40,974 bases of DNA, taken from Bacteroides sp. Lineage in GTDB: Bacteria; Bacteroidota; Bacteroidia; Bacteroidales; Muribaculaceae. The stretch covers positions 65,991 to 106,964 of the forward strand of contig JAAVDX010000001.1 in NCBI GenBank assembly GCA_014801585.1, read 5' to 3'. The first letter of the stretch is position 1, and the number at the start of each line of letters is the position of its first letter. Under the pieces are notes generated by a model. The model saw nothing but the letters and a program-made list of their open reading frames with translations, made no database searches and was not told the DNA's origin. Below are positions 15,208 through 23,163 of this stretch, piece by piece. Both the position numbers and the translations under genes were made by a program.

Positions 15208-16761
15208 TCACCCGATAATCCGAAGATCAAGCCGCGCCCCTTCCAGAATAAAAGCGTTATAGCTCTCAAGAATATCCAGCAGAGCCGTCATAGCCTGCCG
15301 AGTCTGCTGATTATACAGCGTCCCTGACACGCTTCCGCTATTAATCTTCCCCTCTAATGCACCGTTAACCCCACTCACATCCTCCAGCATCTTAAGCTGA
15401 ATATTAAGCAGATCCGTAATCCCCGCCTGCGAAGCTCCCCCGCTAACCTGCTGCGGCAAAGGCATTCCCGCCTTCGGCCGGAAAAGTATCACCCCATTAA
15501 AACGGCTCCACTCATCACTGATATCATCAATCTCCACATCATCCGGAAGCGCCGTTTCCGGAAATAGAAGCACCCCCTTCGCCGACGAGCGTATCACCCA
15601 ATCATAAAGCGTTATCAACCGGTTAGTATGCCGCTGCTGATCAATCACATCAGCCACAAAACTATGTATCTCCCCGTCAATAAAGGGATACGCTTTCCAC
15701 ACGTAAGGCTGCCCTCCTCCCGGAATCGGAGAAATCCCTTCGGCAAGCACATGCCCCGAGGGCGAAAGATAATGGTACCGCCACACGTCATCTACGATCC
15801 ATTGCAGCGTAATCTGCCCCGCTGCAATCTCTTCCTCATACCGGGTGCGGAATTGGTCATAATCCGCTGATTCGATCTTATAGAGTTCTCCGCTCCGTCG
15901 GTCATGGATTCGGTAGCGCTCGGTCGATTCTCTGGTCCATATCTCTATTACCCGACACAGCCCCGGTGCCGACGATCGGTAAAAGTCGCGCATAGCCGCA
16001 ATGTCTTCCCCGCCGAACGCTCCACCTCCGGAGGGCATCCCATAACAGGAGCGAAACAGTTCGGTTTCTCCTGACTGACCGGTCGCCTCTCCGTAGATTC
16101 CGCGCAATGCCACCACATCTTCCGGCCCTCGGGCCAGTGAGGCACAGAGTGTCGGAAAGTCCACATCATGTATCTGACCTACAAGCCGCGCATCCCAACC
16201 ACGGATATCTCTCGTAGCCGAATCAAGGAAGAAGCTATCCGGTGCCACATAACTCGTCAGCGACAACACCGCCGGCATCCCCCCGGCTCCCTCTGGTGGT
16301 GGCGCAAGGGATTTGCGATGCACCGCTAAACCGGAAATCAGAAATTCCTCCATCGTTCGCGCATGAAGTTCCTCAAGTCGGTTCCGTTCGGCATTAAGCA
16401 GGAGCCGCCCATAGAGTAGTTTCTGATCCGGATCGGAGCTTAGAAGTTCCAGTTTCCCAGCGTCCGGATACGAATACTGATTCCGAAACACACCCAACAC
16501 ACTCCTCACCAACCGACGAATAAGATTATTCTTCAGAGGCACATTCCCCTGACTCCGTATATAGTCCTCCTCTTTCATCCGCTGACCATCCACCTCTATC
16601 ATATCGTCCCACTGCCGCCCATAGCAGTAGCGTTTGCAACGCTCGCGGTCGGTGCGGAATTGTCCCATAGCCAGCCAATGACGAGATGCCGCCTCAAGCA
16701 GCTCGGGATGGCGAAGTCCGAATCGTTCTGTCGGCTCCGCAACTCTCTTCTGTTTTTTCAT
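15208..16761 (-). CDS. Phage portal-like protein, C-terminally short
   Basis: 517 residues. The N-terminal part has RERCKRYCYGRQWDD, then YIRSQGNVPLKNNLIRRLVR and SVLGVFRNQ, and the middle has DQQRHTNRLITLYDWVIRSS. The C-terminal part has GSVSGTLYNQQTRQAMTALL. Together these are typical of P22-like portal proteins of Bacteroidetes phages. Portals form the dodecameric DNA channel at one capsid vertex and bind the terminase. The gene follows the large terminase by 62 bp on the same strand, the standard order. It ends right after the helix that contains the NQQT stretch, where family members I know of usually continue for 100 residues or more, and the stop lies 17 bp from the terminator at 15190. 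This suggests loss of the 3' end by deletion, or a naturally short form. The call rests on motif pattern and context, not a database match. Confidence 0.72.
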   Translation of the reverse strand: MKKQKRVAEPTERFGLRHPELLEAASRHWLAMGQFRTDRERCKRYCYGRQWDDMIEVDGQRMKEEDYIRSQGNVPLKNNLIRRLVRSVLGVFRNQYSYPDAGKLELLSSDPDQKLLYGRLLLNAERNRLEELHARTMEEFLISGLAVHRKSLAPPPEGAGGMPAVLSLTSYVAPDSFFLDSATRDIRGWDARLVGQIHDVDFPTLCASLARGPEDVVALRGIYGEATGQSGETELFRSCYGMPSGGGAFGGEDIAAMRDFYRSSAPGLCRVIEIWTRESTERYRIHDRRSGELYKIESADYDQFRTRYEEEIAAGQITLQWIVDDVWRYHYLSPSGHVLAEGISPIPGGGQPYVWKAYPFIDGEIHSFVADVIDQQRHTNRLITLYDWVIRSSAKGVLLFPETALPDDVEIDDISDEWSRFNGVILFRPKAGMPLPQQVSGGASQAGITDLLNIQLKMLEDVSGVNGALEGKINSGSVSGTLYNQQTRQAMTALLDILESYNAFILEGARLDLRIIG

Positions 16762-16823
16762 AATTTCCTTTTGATTTAAAGATGATTAATTTGTGAATTA
16801 TTTATGAATTAAGTATTTAAGAA

Positions 16824-19004
16824 TTAAAAAACGGCTTCAGAGATCTGAGACGGTCCTCTCCGCCCGCGTCTCCCGACTCGTACCTCCCGCCGACGCGGCA
16901 TATCCATCTCATGCAATGCGACATGCAGTCCGATTGCTCGCGTCATCAGCAAGTCATCATGAGCCCCGAGGATCGCGCCGTAACTCCCGTTCGGTCGTCG
17001 CTCATAAGTAAGAAACTCATCCACAGCTGCATCGCTCCGTTCCTCATAAAGCCCTTCGCGCACCACTCGTATCAACGTCGCAATCACCATCGGCTTGGTA
17101 GCGGCGTTGGTATGGAACCCCAACTTTAGCTCCTGACCGTGGCGGAGATTCTCAATTCCGCTCCGACGCGCATACAGATTCGGATAGACATCGCGTATCT
17201 GGCACAGTATTGAGGGTAGTTCGTCGCCGTCAACCATTCTCGCCGGTTCGCGACTCTCCAAAGTGTTGCTCTCGATTATGAGAAGTGCATTGTTATAATA
17301 CGCAGCTACCCGTGCCGACCGCCATGCAAGCTGATCCATATCGCAGTGACCGCGCCACTGGGCTACTATCCGGGGCACTCCCCCATCGATCATAGGACCT
17401 CTGTCCAGTACCGCTATCACACTCCAGTCCGATTTTGCCGATCGGCCGCCGACATCCACCGTCACTACATAGCGGTCTCTTATTCCTCCCACATCGGGTC
17501 GCTCCCAGATCTCAAGTTCACCATTGGGATTCCCTCGGAATGAGAGCGCTCTGATCGATTCTTCCCCCTCGGCAGATACTATATCTCCCACATACAAGGG
17601 CGACATGCAGCTCTTGCGCATGGCTTCCACATCCTCTCTCGCAAACACGATTGAGCCGGAATGTGCGAACGCCTCGATATCATCCGACGGATATTCTGCC
17701 GCCATACGGGCATGACAGTTGTATTTCTTCCGCTCTTCGACATACCATTTCAAGGACTCTAACGTTGCCCCTTTTTCCCACAATCGCCATAGATATTCCC
17801 CGGATTCATACCGCTCTCCTGACGCCTGACTCTTTCGCCCCATCCACAATCGACGGGCAATCTCCCGGCGCTCTTCATCATCTTCTATCGGAAGCGAATA
17901 TTGATCGATCTCATACCACGCTATGAATAGCGGCCGAAATTGCGATTCTCCGCGCGTTGCCGCTAAGTATTCCCGATGGAAGAAGTTGCCCGTCCCGTTG
18001 GCCGTTGATTCATACACGATCATCGTCATCGGTGCCAGCAATATTCCTCCGCACGCGCTCCTCACGATATCTTCGGGTGATTTGCCGTCGGTTAGGCGCC
18101 AGATTCCTACCTCCGATAGATGCACAAGGTTGTAGTCTCCTCCTCGGCATGAATCGGGTCGCTCGGCCGTTCCGATCTTTATCTTGCAGTTGCGCGGACA
18201 AACTCTCGTTATCATTCCGCTTTTGCCCACATTCTCTGTGATTTTCTGCTCCCCGGGTTCGGCCGGAATATGCCCCCCGTAATAGAGCGCAGCGACGGGA
18301 TATGCCGCCAACATGCGGTCGAACATATCTTTGATTTCGTCCGATCCCGAACCTTGATGGGCAATTATCAGTGAGTTCAGTCCTTCCTCATGCATCAGCT
18401 GAAGCCATGCCATATACATCTGCACGCAGGTCGACCCTCCCCATTGTCGCGCCTTTAGTAGGATTGTCCTGATCGGTTCCCCTGCCAAGCGTTGCGCTTC
18501 CAGATGTTCCACAAGCCGTCGCTGCGGCCGGTTAAGTCTGAATGGGATATCGGCTCCTCCACCTTTACTCTTGATACTGACACAATTTACGGCCCAGAAT
18601 GGAAAGTCATGAAGCATCCTAAGATAGGTAAATTCGATCAGTGCCAACTCTATCGGATCCGGCTCCTCATCCTGTGGCAAATAAGTTCTCAGTCTAAGCG
18701 TCTCTTCTTCTGATAGACATCTATCAGCCCAGTCTGCCGGCAGTGCATGGAAGGCCCTCGACTCTTCCAACAGCCGTATCAGTGGAAGCTCTTTCATAGC
18801 AATCGGCAGATAAATAGGCTCAAAAATATCATCCGGAATATCCAACTGGAAGCGTTCCCCCACTGAGTTAAGTCCCGATAAGGGATCAAACTCCCGCTCT
18901 ATATCCTCCATCCGACATAGATCCTCTATCAGAATATCCTCAACTGCCGCAACTTCTGCAGCTTCCCTTCCGGTACCCCCCGAAAATTCATAAATTTCTT
19001 TCAT
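16824..19004 (-). CDS. Phage terminase large subunit (TerL)
   Basis: A 726-residue packaging motor protein. The ATPase domain has LLKARQWGGST (about 182-192, Walker A of the TerL type) and YNLVHLSEVGIW (about 291-302, Walker B with acidic E298). VYESTANGTGNFFHREY (about 330-346) fits motif III, the coupling motif. The RNase-H-like nuclease domain has VVTVDVGGRSAKSDWSVIAV (D517 region), LLIIESNT (E578) and AHDDLLMTRAI (D683/D684). All catalytic residues are present, so there is no sign of inactivation. The N-terminal 130 residues are an acidic extension, making it longer than usual (450-600). It would cut and pump DNA into a procapsid through the portal encoded downstream. Codon use and base composition look like those of neighbouring host genes. 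Confidence 0.9.
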   Translation of the reverse strand: MKEIYEFSGGTGREAAEVAAVEDILIEDLCRMEDIEREFDPLSGLNSVGERFQLDIPDDIFEPIYLPIAMKELPLIRLLEESRAFHALPADWADRCLSEEETLRLRTYLPQDEEPDPIELALIEFTYLRMLHDFPFWAVNCVSIKSKGGGADIPFRLNRPQRRLVEHLEAQRLAGEPIRTILLKARQWGGSTCVQMYMAWLQLMHEEGLNSLIIAHQGSGSDEIKDMFDRMLAAYPVAALYYGGHIPAEPGEQKITENVGKSGMITRVCPRNCKIKIGTAERPDSCRGGDYNLVHLSEVGIWRLTDGKSPEDIVRSACGGILLAPMTMIVYESTANGTGNFFHREYLAATRGESQFRPLFIAWYEIDQYSLPIEDDEERREIARRLWMGRKSQASGERYESGEYLWRLWEKGATLESLKWYVEERKKYNCHARMAAEYPSDDIEAFAHSGSIVFAREDVEAMRKSCMSPLYVGDIVSAEGEESIRALSFRGNPNGELEIWERPDVGGIRDRYVVTVDVGGRSAKSDWSVIAVLDRGPMIDGGVPRIVAQWRGHCDMDQLAWRSARVAAYYNNALLIIESNTLESREPARMVDGDELPSILCQIRDVYPNLYARRSGIENLRHGQELKLGFHTNAATKPMVIATLIRVVREGLYEERSDAAVDEFLTYERRPNGSYGAILGAHDDLLMTRAIGLHVALHEMDMPRRREVRVGRRGRRGPSQISEAVF

Positions 19005-19070
19005 AATCCAATATTCTTAATTTAATAATTAAAGTTCCCCAAGTCCAACCCCCGAAGCAGATTTTATTAC

Positions 19071-19132
19071 TTATTACTTACTACTTATTACTTGGCGCCC
19101 TGCGCCTATTACTTATTACTTGCGCAACGCGC
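19071..19132. repeat. TTATTACTT / GGCGC modular repeat, copy 1
   Basis: AT-rich strings built of TTATTACTTA are followed by small GC hairpins: GGCGC-CCT-GCGCC at 19094-19106 and GCGC-AAC-GCGC at 19122-19132. The first 28 bases (19071-19098) recur exactly at 23164-23191. The second module forms the last codons and TAA stop of the 139-residue gene on the minus strand. Confidence 0.8.
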
Positions 19133-19535
19133 CTATCCTCAACTTCCGCATCGCCTCATAAATTAAGGTCCTGCACGTCTGTGCCGTAAAATAGAACTCC
19201 GGTGCCGGCGAATTGACCACCTTCTCTATCGCGTCTCGAAATGTAAGCTCCTCATCAGTTTCCATCGCAGTATCCACTCGCCGTGCTATCTCTTCAAACA
19301 TCTCTATCCGTTTCTTCCCTTTGACTTTCCATATGCCATGCCTCCGATAATACCCTATCACTCGCTCCGCATGCGACTCACTCACGTAAAACCGTGGAGC
19401 CGCCGACAATGATACCTCCCGGAATATCTGATTCAGGTCTACTACCATTACTTCCCCAAGTTTCTTTCGGAAACATTCCACGAGCGCTGTCTCTCTTTCA
19501 GCTTTGTACTCGCAATAACTTCCTTGCTTTCTCAT
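19116..19535 (-). CDS. Phage-type protein with duplicated PAPxFY motif (candidate small terminase)
   Basis: 139 residues, basic, with no membrane segment or signal. It contains two related helical units: SAAPRFYVSESHAERVIGYY in the first half and NSPAPEFYFTAQTCRTLIYE in the second, separated by a charged linker with FEEIARRV. The repeated A-P-x-F-Y-[VF]-[ST] core suggests an internal duplication. I recall similar PAPRFYVS proteins beside terminases in Bacteroides phage regions, but with no proven function. Its place upstream of TerL in the same orientation is where a small terminase is expected, so DNA recognition for packaging is a reasonable inference. The C-terminus (IGALRK) and stop codon are supplied by a dispersed repeat module, which may have replaced the original end. 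Confidence 0.65.
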   Translation of the reverse strand: MRKQGSYCEYKAERETALVECFRKKLGEVMVVDLNQIFREVSLSAAPRFYVSESHAERVIGYYRRHGIWKVKGKKRIEMFEEIARRVDTAMETDEELTFRDAIEKVVNSPAPEFYFTAQTCRTLIYEAMRKLRIGALRK

Positions 19536-19626
19536 AATTCTGTCTTGATAAAAAATTTTTTTAGTCTCTTTTATAGTGGTTGTATATAATTAATGTGTAA
19601 GTTATGCTAATTTTAAATTAACATTG

Positions 19627-19634
19627 CAAAGATA
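19627..19634 (-). promoter_or_regulatory. Minus-strand promoter of the terminase-portal arm
   Basis: Read on the minus strand, TATCTTTG (followed by C) matches the -7 element TAnnTTTG. No clean TTTG lies 19-21 bp upstream. It points toward the 139-residue gene, terminase and portal, and lies about 92 bp before the first start codon. Confidence 0.5.
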
Positions 19635-19680
19635 ATAAAACTTTGTGGAAAATAAACATTATTTTTCCTAAACTTTGTAT

Positions 19681-19688
19681 TAACTTTG
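19681..19688 (+). promoter_or_regulatory. Plus-strand promoter of the scaffold-capsid arm
   Basis: TAACTTTG (followed by CA) is a perfect -7 element. The expected -33 TTTG is not well placed, but AACTTTG sequences occur just upstream (19642-19645 and 19674-19677). Transcription would start near 19695 and give a leader of about 85 nt before 19779. The whole gap 19536-19778 is AT-rich and holds both divergent promoters. Confidence 0.55.
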
Positions 19689-19778
19689 CAGTGTCAAAAC
19701 CGATACAGCGCTGATAAACCGGCTACGACAGTCTTTAAATAACTGATTTTCAACAAAACCGCCAAAAGCAAAAAAATT

Positions 19779-20348
19779 ATGAAAAAAAATCAAAATTCTC
19801 AACCCCAATCTCCTCAACCGGAGCAGCTCCCCCGGCAGGAGGATCCCCTCTACGATACGACCAATGTCGGCGACGCGGCTCTCTTAGCAGTGCTAAATTC
19901 TGCTGAAGCATCCAATGCCGAAGATGATGCAGAGCTCAATGCGAAGGTTGCAAAGCATGATAAGAATGGTCCGGAGCAAGTTGCCTCCAATCCCTCTCTG
20001 AGTTCTGATTCCGGAAAGCGTCAGCCGGCTGATCCGGATAGTTCTAAAGAGGATGCCGCACCTCAAAACCGGCCGGAGGCAACCACTGTCGCTCGTCTCC
20101 TCCGTTTAGCCGCACAAATCCTCGCCGGTGAAATCCCCGATGATGACCTCATCCCTCTGATGGATGCCGCAGCAGCTAAAGAAGCTATTGAGCAGGCAAG
20201 AAAAGATGGCGAAAGAGCCGGTCGCAATGCCTTGATCGAGGAGCGCCTGCGTCCGAGAGAGATAGGTGCCCCCGACCTGAACGCTTCTCCCTCTCCCCGC
20301 CGCTCTAAAGCTACCTCTATCTTCGACCTCGCCAATTCAGCAAAATAA
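19779..20348 (+). CDS. Scaffold-like phage protein preceding the capsid gene
   Basis: 189 residues. The first 95 are low-complexity, rich in S, P, Q, N, D and E (probably disordered). A helical part follows (TVARLLRLAAQILAGEIPDD, then EAIEQARKDGERAGRNALIE) and the end is a basic tail (RRSKATSIFDLANSAK). Composition, size and place directly before the capsid gene are those of an internal scaffolding or head-assembly protein, which is lost or cleaved after procapsid assembly. No protease motif is visible. The stop is followed at once by a tandem TCTCTAA array and then the capsid gene start. The functional call is inference from position and composition. Confidence 0.6.
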   Translation: MKKNQNSQPQSPQPEQLPRQEDPLYDTTNVGDAALLAVLNSAEASNAEDDAELNAKVAKHDKNGPEQVASNPSLSSDSGKRQPADPDSSKEDAAPQNRPEATTVARLLRLAAQILAGEIPDDDLIPLMDAAAAKEAIEQARKDGERAGRNALIEERLRPREIGAPDLNASPSPRRSKATSIFDLANSAK

Positions 20349-20390
20349 TCTCTAATCTCTAATCTCTAAACTCTAATCTCTAATCTCTAA
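20349..20390 (+). repeat. Tandem heptamer array between scaffold and capsid genes
   Basis: Six units of TCTCTAA stand head to tail (the fourth reads ACTCTAA), starting on the base after the scaffold-like stop codon and ending four bases before the capsid ATG at 20395. Such an array can gain or lose units by slippage, and its last copy occupies the ribosome-binding area of the capsid gene. Confidence 0.9.
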
Positions 20391-20394
20391 AAAT

Positions 20395-21834
20395 ATGAAT
20401 ACTATCTCAAATGTAGCAGAACTCTCCGGTGGCATCAACCCCGGTAATCTCATCGAAACTGACATCGACGAACAGCTCTTCCGTTTCAACTCCGACGACA
20501 CCCCTCTGATGAATCTGATGCTCCGCGCTAAGAGGGTTAAGGTAAATTCCCCGGAAGTTGATCATTACATGATCGACGAACCCGCCGCTAATTTCCGCAC
20601 CGCAGAAGCGCTCTCTCCCTCTTCGGCTCAGCAGTCGGTGCTCCCTCTCGAAGCCAACGACCAGAATCTCGCCCGTCCCTTCACAACTCTTCTCGTTAAT
20701 GGTGTCGACGGTTTTGCTCCCGATGGCCTCACTCCGACTCCCGGTAAGTGGCTGATGCTCTTCGTCACCGGGCAGGATGCCTCTACCAACAATCCCGTAG
20801 TACGTGCCGTCAATGGTCCGAAACGCAACCAAAGCGATGAATTCTGCGGAATCCCCGCTATTCCCGCCGGTACGTCTCTCACTATCCTCGCCAACTCGCT
20901 CTATGAGACTCAGAAGGAGGTCGATCCCGACCTCATCGTGCCGCAGCCCTCAAGAGTATATCTTCAGAAGCGCGGTATGAATCAGGTGGTCAGCGATTAT
21001 TTCGAGTCGCAGCGTAAGAGGCTCCCTTTCTCGAAGGCTGTCATCGCCGAACAGGCTATCGCCAATTTTAAGGTGCGCGGCAATCGTACCCTCTGGGCCG
21101 GACGCCCCGGTAAGATGAAAATCAATGTGCCTAAAATGGGACTTCAGTATGTCTACACCACCGAAGGGCTCCGCTGGCAGTTCAAGCGCGAACTCGCTCA
21201 TTCCGGTGCTTGGACGGTCGAGAAACTTATCAGTCTGGCTAAAATGTTCTTTACGGGTGAGGATGTCCCCAAGACTGCTCTTCTGCTCGCCGGTAAAAAT
21301 CTCTTGGAGGCGCTTCAATGCATCGATTATTCGAAGCATCCGGAAATCCAGATCTCGCAGCGGCAGAACACTCTCGGTTGGAGCGTGACTTGCATACATA
21401 CCGTCTTCGGTGATATCGAAATCAAACGCGAACCGACTCTCGACCGACTCGGCTGGGCCAACTGCGGTGCCCTCATCGGAGAAGACCGCGTCGTCCATTA
21501 TGTCTACTCTACGGAGCATTCTTTCTCCGATCGCGTCGACGGCGAGGAGGCTACTCGCAACGGTATCCTCATCTGGGATGCTATCGCTCTGAAGGGTTCT
21601 TGCCATATCTGGATCGAGGGCGATGGTAACGAACTTTCCGAATCCGTACTGCGCATGTGGGATTCGGAGCAAGCCCCGCAAGGCGCTGATGAAGGCTCCC
21701 GGTTTCTCCTTATCCGCGATTGCCCGGGTATGAATCCCGATGCTAAAGCCGGTCAGATCTGGACCGTCACCCGCACAATCACCGGTTCCGGCCCCTCCGC
21801 CACCGAAACCGACATCTGGACACGACTCGATTAA
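20395..21834 (+). CDS. Major capsid-like protein
   Basis: 479 residues, no signal or membrane segment. It begins with GGINPGNLIETDIDEQLFRF and DDTPLMNLMLRAKRVKVNSP, a pattern I know from Bacteroidetes phage major capsid proteins of the HK97/P22-like fold (the phrase about a response to short-range disorder after the N-arm). Middle stretches such as KAVIAEQAIANFKVRGNRTL and WTVEKLISLAKMFFTGEDVP, plus GWSVTCIHTVFGDIEIKREP, fit the A-domain and spine of that fold. Gene order (scaffold-like, capsid-like, small protein, connector-like) supports the call. Thousands of copies would form the shell that the terminase fills. The reading frame is intact and codon use resembles the host, which argues for retention rather than decay. 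The fold assignment is unproven without modelling. Confidence 0.75.
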   Translation: MNTISNVAELSGGINPGNLIETDIDEQLFRFNSDDTPLMNLMLRAKRVKVNSPEVDHYMIDEPAANFRTAEALSPSSAQQSVLPLEANDQNLARPFTTLLVNGVDGFAPDGLTPTPGKWLMLFVTGQDASTNNPVVRAVNGPKRNQSDEFCGIPAIPAGTSLTILANSLYETQKEVDPDLIVPQPSRVYLQKRGMNQVVSDYFESQRKRLPFSKAVIAEQAIANFKVRGNRTLWAGRPGKMKINVPKMGLQYVYTTEGLRWQFKRELAHSGAWTVEKLISLAKMFFTGEDVPKTALLLAGKNLLEALQCIDYSKHPEIQISQRQNTLGWSVTCIHTVFGDIEIKREPTLDRLGWANCGALIGEDRVVHYVYSTEHSFSDRVDGEEATRNGILIWDAIALKGSCHIWIEGDGNELSESVLRMWDSEQAPQGADEGSRFLLIRDCPGMNPDAKAGQIWTVTRTITGSGPSATETDIWTRLD

Positions 21835-21988
21835 CTCTCTTTTCAATCCCTGATAGCTATCATAGCATTTTTGAGTTATTTCCACTTTGAGTTATTTCCA
21901 CTGAGAAGTTGTTTAAATTTCTCAATTAGCTATGATAGCCATCATCTACTTTCAATCAAAATCTTAACCACCAAAACATTTTTATATT

Positions 21989-22249
21989 ATGGCAAAAACA
22001 ATCAAATCCAACGCTGAAATTATGGAATCAACACCCAATGCCGTTCCCGTTACCTACGCAATCGACGGCCTCACTGAGTATCTGCTCCGAATCCCCGTAG
22101 CTAACACCCATATCGAGTTCCATTTCACAGGAGGACTCCTCTCGGGTTACGGCGTCCGCCCCGCTACCCTGACTCTCGACGATCCCGTCAGTATGCGTTA
22201 TCTGGAAGCGTCACCCGCTTTCCGCAAAGGTCTAATCCGAAAAACTTGA
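21989..22249 (+). CDS. Small phage-head-associated protein, function unknown
   Basis: 86 residues. The part IPVANTHIEFHFTGGLLSGY, then GVRPATLTLDDPVSMRYLEA and SPAFRKG, looks like a small beta-rich domain. I recall a comparable FTGG-x-YGV-PATF pattern in short proteins lying after capsid genes in Bacteroides phages, but no function is known to me. It sits 154 bp after the capsid gene and 9 bp before the connector-like gene, so it is probably co-transcribed and part of head completion. The 21835-21988 gap contains an imperfect inverted pair (CTATCATAG near 21850 and CTATGATAG near 21930) that may form a hairpin. Confidence 0.6.
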   Translation: MAKTIKSNAEIMESTPNAVPVTYAIDGLTEYLLRIPVANTHIEFHFTGGLLSGYGVRPATLTLDDPVSMRYLEASPAFRKGLIRKT

Positions 22250-22258
22250 TCCGAAACA

Positions 22259-22855
22259 ATGAATATCCGTCTTAACACTTTGTCTGAGATGGTGGCCGTC
22301 AGGCTCGGTGACTACCCCGACTATAAATCCGGAGGCTGGACCGCCTCCGGGGGTAGTTCCCTCTCTGAACTCGTCAGCATCGGTCTGCAACCTCTCGCCA
22401 CGGCTTCCGTAGCAGCTCTTCCTCTGAAGGATTGCTCTCATCTGAAAGATTTCTCCCAACATCTGCATACTTCTACCGATTGGGGACTCGATTGCATATA
22501 TTGCTGTAAGCTCCCCGTGGATTTCATGCGGCTTCATTCTCTGAGAATGGCCGACTGGCCCGCCCCACTCTCAGAGGAGTCTCCCGGCGACCGCCTGCTC
22601 GCTGCCCTCGGCGACCGGGCCCCGAAGTGGATGCTTCGACCGCTCACCCCGATGCTATACGTAACCCCCGATTCCTACGGAGAAGGCGCCAACCTATGGT
22701 TCGGCCCGACAAGCACTTCCCAACCGATCACCGCCCTCTACGTGCCGCGTCCCGTCTACGAGCCCGAGGAAGGAATGCTCTACGATTTCCAACCCGAAGC
22801 CCTACTCCCTCTCACCGACCGCATCGCCGACATCATCCGCGACGCCGACTCATAG
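22259..22855 (+). CDS. Head-tail connector/adaptor-like phage protein
   Basis: 198 residues, no membrane segment. CCKLPVDFMRLHSLRMADWP (about 81-100) fits a motif seen in head-completion or adaptor proteins of podovirus-like phages, in which a LP-DF-RL-SLRM-W stretch is followed by a beta region and an ITALYVPRPVYEPEE segment, then a C-terminal helix (PLTDRIADIIRDAD). In phage heads such proteins ring the portal and join the tail. Here it is the last gene of the plus-strand arm and no tail gene follows, so it may serve as a plug or cap. The start at 22259 is 9 bp after the previous stop. Family placement is by recollection of motif pattern and context. Confidence 0.55.
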   Translation: MNIRLNTLSEMVAVRLGDYPDYKSGGWTASGGSSLSELVSIGLQPLATASVAALPLKDCSHLKDFSQHLHTSTDWGLDCIYCCKLPVDFMRLHSLRMADWPAPLSEESPGDRLLAALGDRAPKWMLRPLTPMLYVTPDSYGEGANLWFGPTSTSQPITALYVPRPVYEPEEGMLYDFQPEALLPLTDRIADIIRDADS

Positions 22856-22933
22856 CTGTAATCAAAAAATAACAACTCCCCGTGAACACTAAGAATACCC
22901 CTCCCAACAATCCACGTCATCCACCGGGTCGCA

Positions 22934-23096
22934 AATCCGCACCGGCGGAGCAAAGCGACGCTCACCATCCATCCGCACCCATCCGCACCCCCCGGATATC
23001 TTAGTTCAGTGAAGCGCCTAACAGGCGCGGCCAAAAAAAATCCGCACCAATCCGCGCCCTCGGCCATCGGGGCGAAGCCCCAAGCCGGATCCGCGT
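22934..23096. repeat. Compound dispersed repeat, copy B
   Basis: Block 1 (22934-22980) and block 2 (23039-23096) match copy A near 12890-13032 in the same order. Block 2 holds GGGGCGAAGCCCC and ends GCCGGATCCGCGTT. The sequence between the blocks differs from copy A and contains its own small hairpin. Confidence 0.75.
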
Positions 23097-23163
23097 TTCC
23101 CCCCATCAAATAAAATCCAAAAACACAGATACAAAATTATCGATTATACATATAGGAACCCCA

